A stretch of 50,153 nucleotides of DNA from CAZHAC01 sp964383855 (GTDB taxonomy: Bacteria > Chloroflexota > Dormibacteria > Dormibacterales > Dormibacteraceae). Below, one piece after another: positions 49,482-50,153 of this stretch (positions are counted from its first letter, which is position 1; each line of letters begins with the position of its first letter). The position numbers and the translations under genes were made by a program. The notes beneath the pieces are model-generated. The model had not been told where the DNA came from and did no database searches. It worked only from the letters and a program-made list of their open reading frames with translations. The DNA lies in the NCBI GenBank assembly GCA_964383855.1, contig CAYLIP010000013.1:1-50153 (forward strand). Direction: 5' to 3'.

Positions 49482-50153
49482 CTACTCGCCGCCTCCCTGC
49501 GAGCCCAGGTAGATCTCGCGCACGCGCTCGTTGGCCTGGACCTCGGCCGTCGTCCCCCCGGCCACCACCCGCCCGAAGTGGAGAACCGTGATGCGGTCGA
49601 CCACCTCCCGGACCAGCTCCATGTCGTGCTCGATCATGACCAGCGTGAGGTCGGCGGGAAGCCGCTTCAGCAGGTCGCGCATCATCGCCCGCTCCCGAGG
49701 AGAGAGTCCCGCGCCGGGCTCGTCGAGGAGGAGCAGGCGCGGCTTCAGCGCCAGGGCCAGGGCGACCTCGAGCTGCCGCAGCTCCCCGTGAGAGAGGTCG
49801 GCGGCCTGGCTCTCCAGGCGGTGCGTCAGCTCGAACTGCTCGGCCAGCTCGTCGACCGCCGCCGACTGCTCGCGATAGCGACCCCAGGGCCGGAGCATCG
49901 AGAACTTCGAGCTGCGGAGCCCGTGCACGGCCAGCGTCAGGTTCTCGCGCACCGTCAGCGTGGCGAAGGTGCGGGTGATCTGGTAGGTGCGGCCCAGGCC
50001 GAGCCCGACGCGGCGGGCCGGCGACATCTTCGTGATGTCCTGGCCGAAGAGGTGGATGCGGCCGGCGGTCGCCGGCAGCTCGCCGCTGATCACGGTGAAG
50101 AGCGTCGTCTTCCCGGCGCCGTTGGGTCCGATGATGCCGTGCCGTGCCCCGGG
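49482..50153 (-). CDS. livG: ABC transporter ATPase LivG, partial at right edge
   Basis: At least 224 codons, running off the window. Walker A GPNGAGKTT is visible near 50110-50130, then LGRTYQITRTFATLTVRENLTL, a signature reading LSHGELRQLEVALAL (LSHGE in place of LSGGQ, common in LivG/urea-type members), Walker B LLLLDEPGAGLSP and IEHDMELV. Partner of LivF in an amide/amino-acid importer; first visible gene of the leftward operon. Confidence 0.93.
   Translation of the reverse strand, partial: PGARHGIIGPNGAGKTTLFTVISGELPATAGRIHLFGQDITKMSPARRVGLGLGRTYQITRTFATLTVRENLTLAVHGLRSSKFSMLRPWGRYREQSAAVDELAEQFELTHRLESQAADLSHGELRQLEVALALALKPRLLLLDEPGAGLSPRERAMMRDLLKRLPADLTLVMIEHDMELVREVVDRITVLHFGRVVAGGTTAEVQANERVREIYLGSQGGGE

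Noticed and set aside
1..50153. CRISPR array
   Set aside because: No regularly spaced repeats of 24-40 bp with unique spacers; the only short arrays are the element repeats, the IclR-region repeats and the two-copy repeat near the gap.
1..50153. Insertion sequences or transposases
   Set aside because: No DDE or HUH transposase motifs were seen in any frame; the only recombinase is the tyrosine integrase.

Overview
The window is about 50 kb of high-GC bacterial DNA. The sequence alone does not fix the phylum. Tight packing with ATGA/GTGA overlaps, many start codons placed about 7 nt after a -10-like hexamer (leaderless messages), frequent GTG starts, and SipW/TasA-like genes of the kind seen in Gram-positive-type lineages fit a Terrabacteria-type genome (Actinomycetota, Chloroflexota or Candidatus Dormibacterota-like). 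A 100-N gap flanked by an exact 55-nt duplication looks like a de Bruijn scaffold join, so this is probably a metagenome-assembled genome.

Layout. (1) 1 to about 5566: the end of an integrative element in the 3' end of an initiator tRNA-fMet gene. It has a tyrosine integrase under a leaderless XRE regulator, a divergent coupled operon (XRE, excisionase-like HTH, Zn-ribbon-like protein, primase-polymerase/ATPase, a gene running off the edge), two coupled small genes, and inverted-repeat arrays. (2) 5.6-11.6 kb: core housekeeping genes on the minus strand in the order ybeY, pth, mfd, mazG, ftsB/divIC-like. (3) 11.7-15.1 kb: small membrane proteins, then a three-gene surface module: TasA/camelysin-like secreted protein, SipW-type signal peptidase and a membrane-anchored TasA-like fusion. 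(4) 15.1-23.6 kb: miscellaneous genes, including a HicB/DinB-like protein, a VOC/AraC pair, tRNA-Arg(CCT), a thioesterase, small hypothetical genes, and a NarL-type two-component system whose kinase contains a duplicated, apparently dead sensor half.

(5) 23.7-50.15 kb: a large catabolic region. It holds a berberine-bridge-type FAD oxidase, a HisD-family dehydrogenase, a CocE-type hydrolase, alpha/beta hydrolases, DinB, LysR divergent from HyuA/HyuB, a branched-chain-type ABC substrate-binding lipoprotein, an LVIVD-repeat protein, and an aromatic-ring-type FAD monooxygenase divergent from IclR across an array of 11-bp repeats. An M24 (creatinase-fold) enzyme, a Gfo/Idh/MocA dehydrogenase divergent from a zinc alcohol dehydrogenase, and a leftward seven-gene operon follow (livG, livF, aldo-keto reductase, isochorismatase-fold amidase, FrsA/DHPON-hydrolase-like enzyme, allantoinase/dihydropyrimidinase-like enzyme, SDR).

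Inference: region 5 encodes uptake (Liv-type ABC) and stepwise oxidation and hydrolysis of nitrogen-containing cyclic compounds (hydantoin, pyrimidine, pyridine or creatinine-like). Several enzyme folds match those of known N-heterocycle pathways, but the substrate cannot be read from the sequence.
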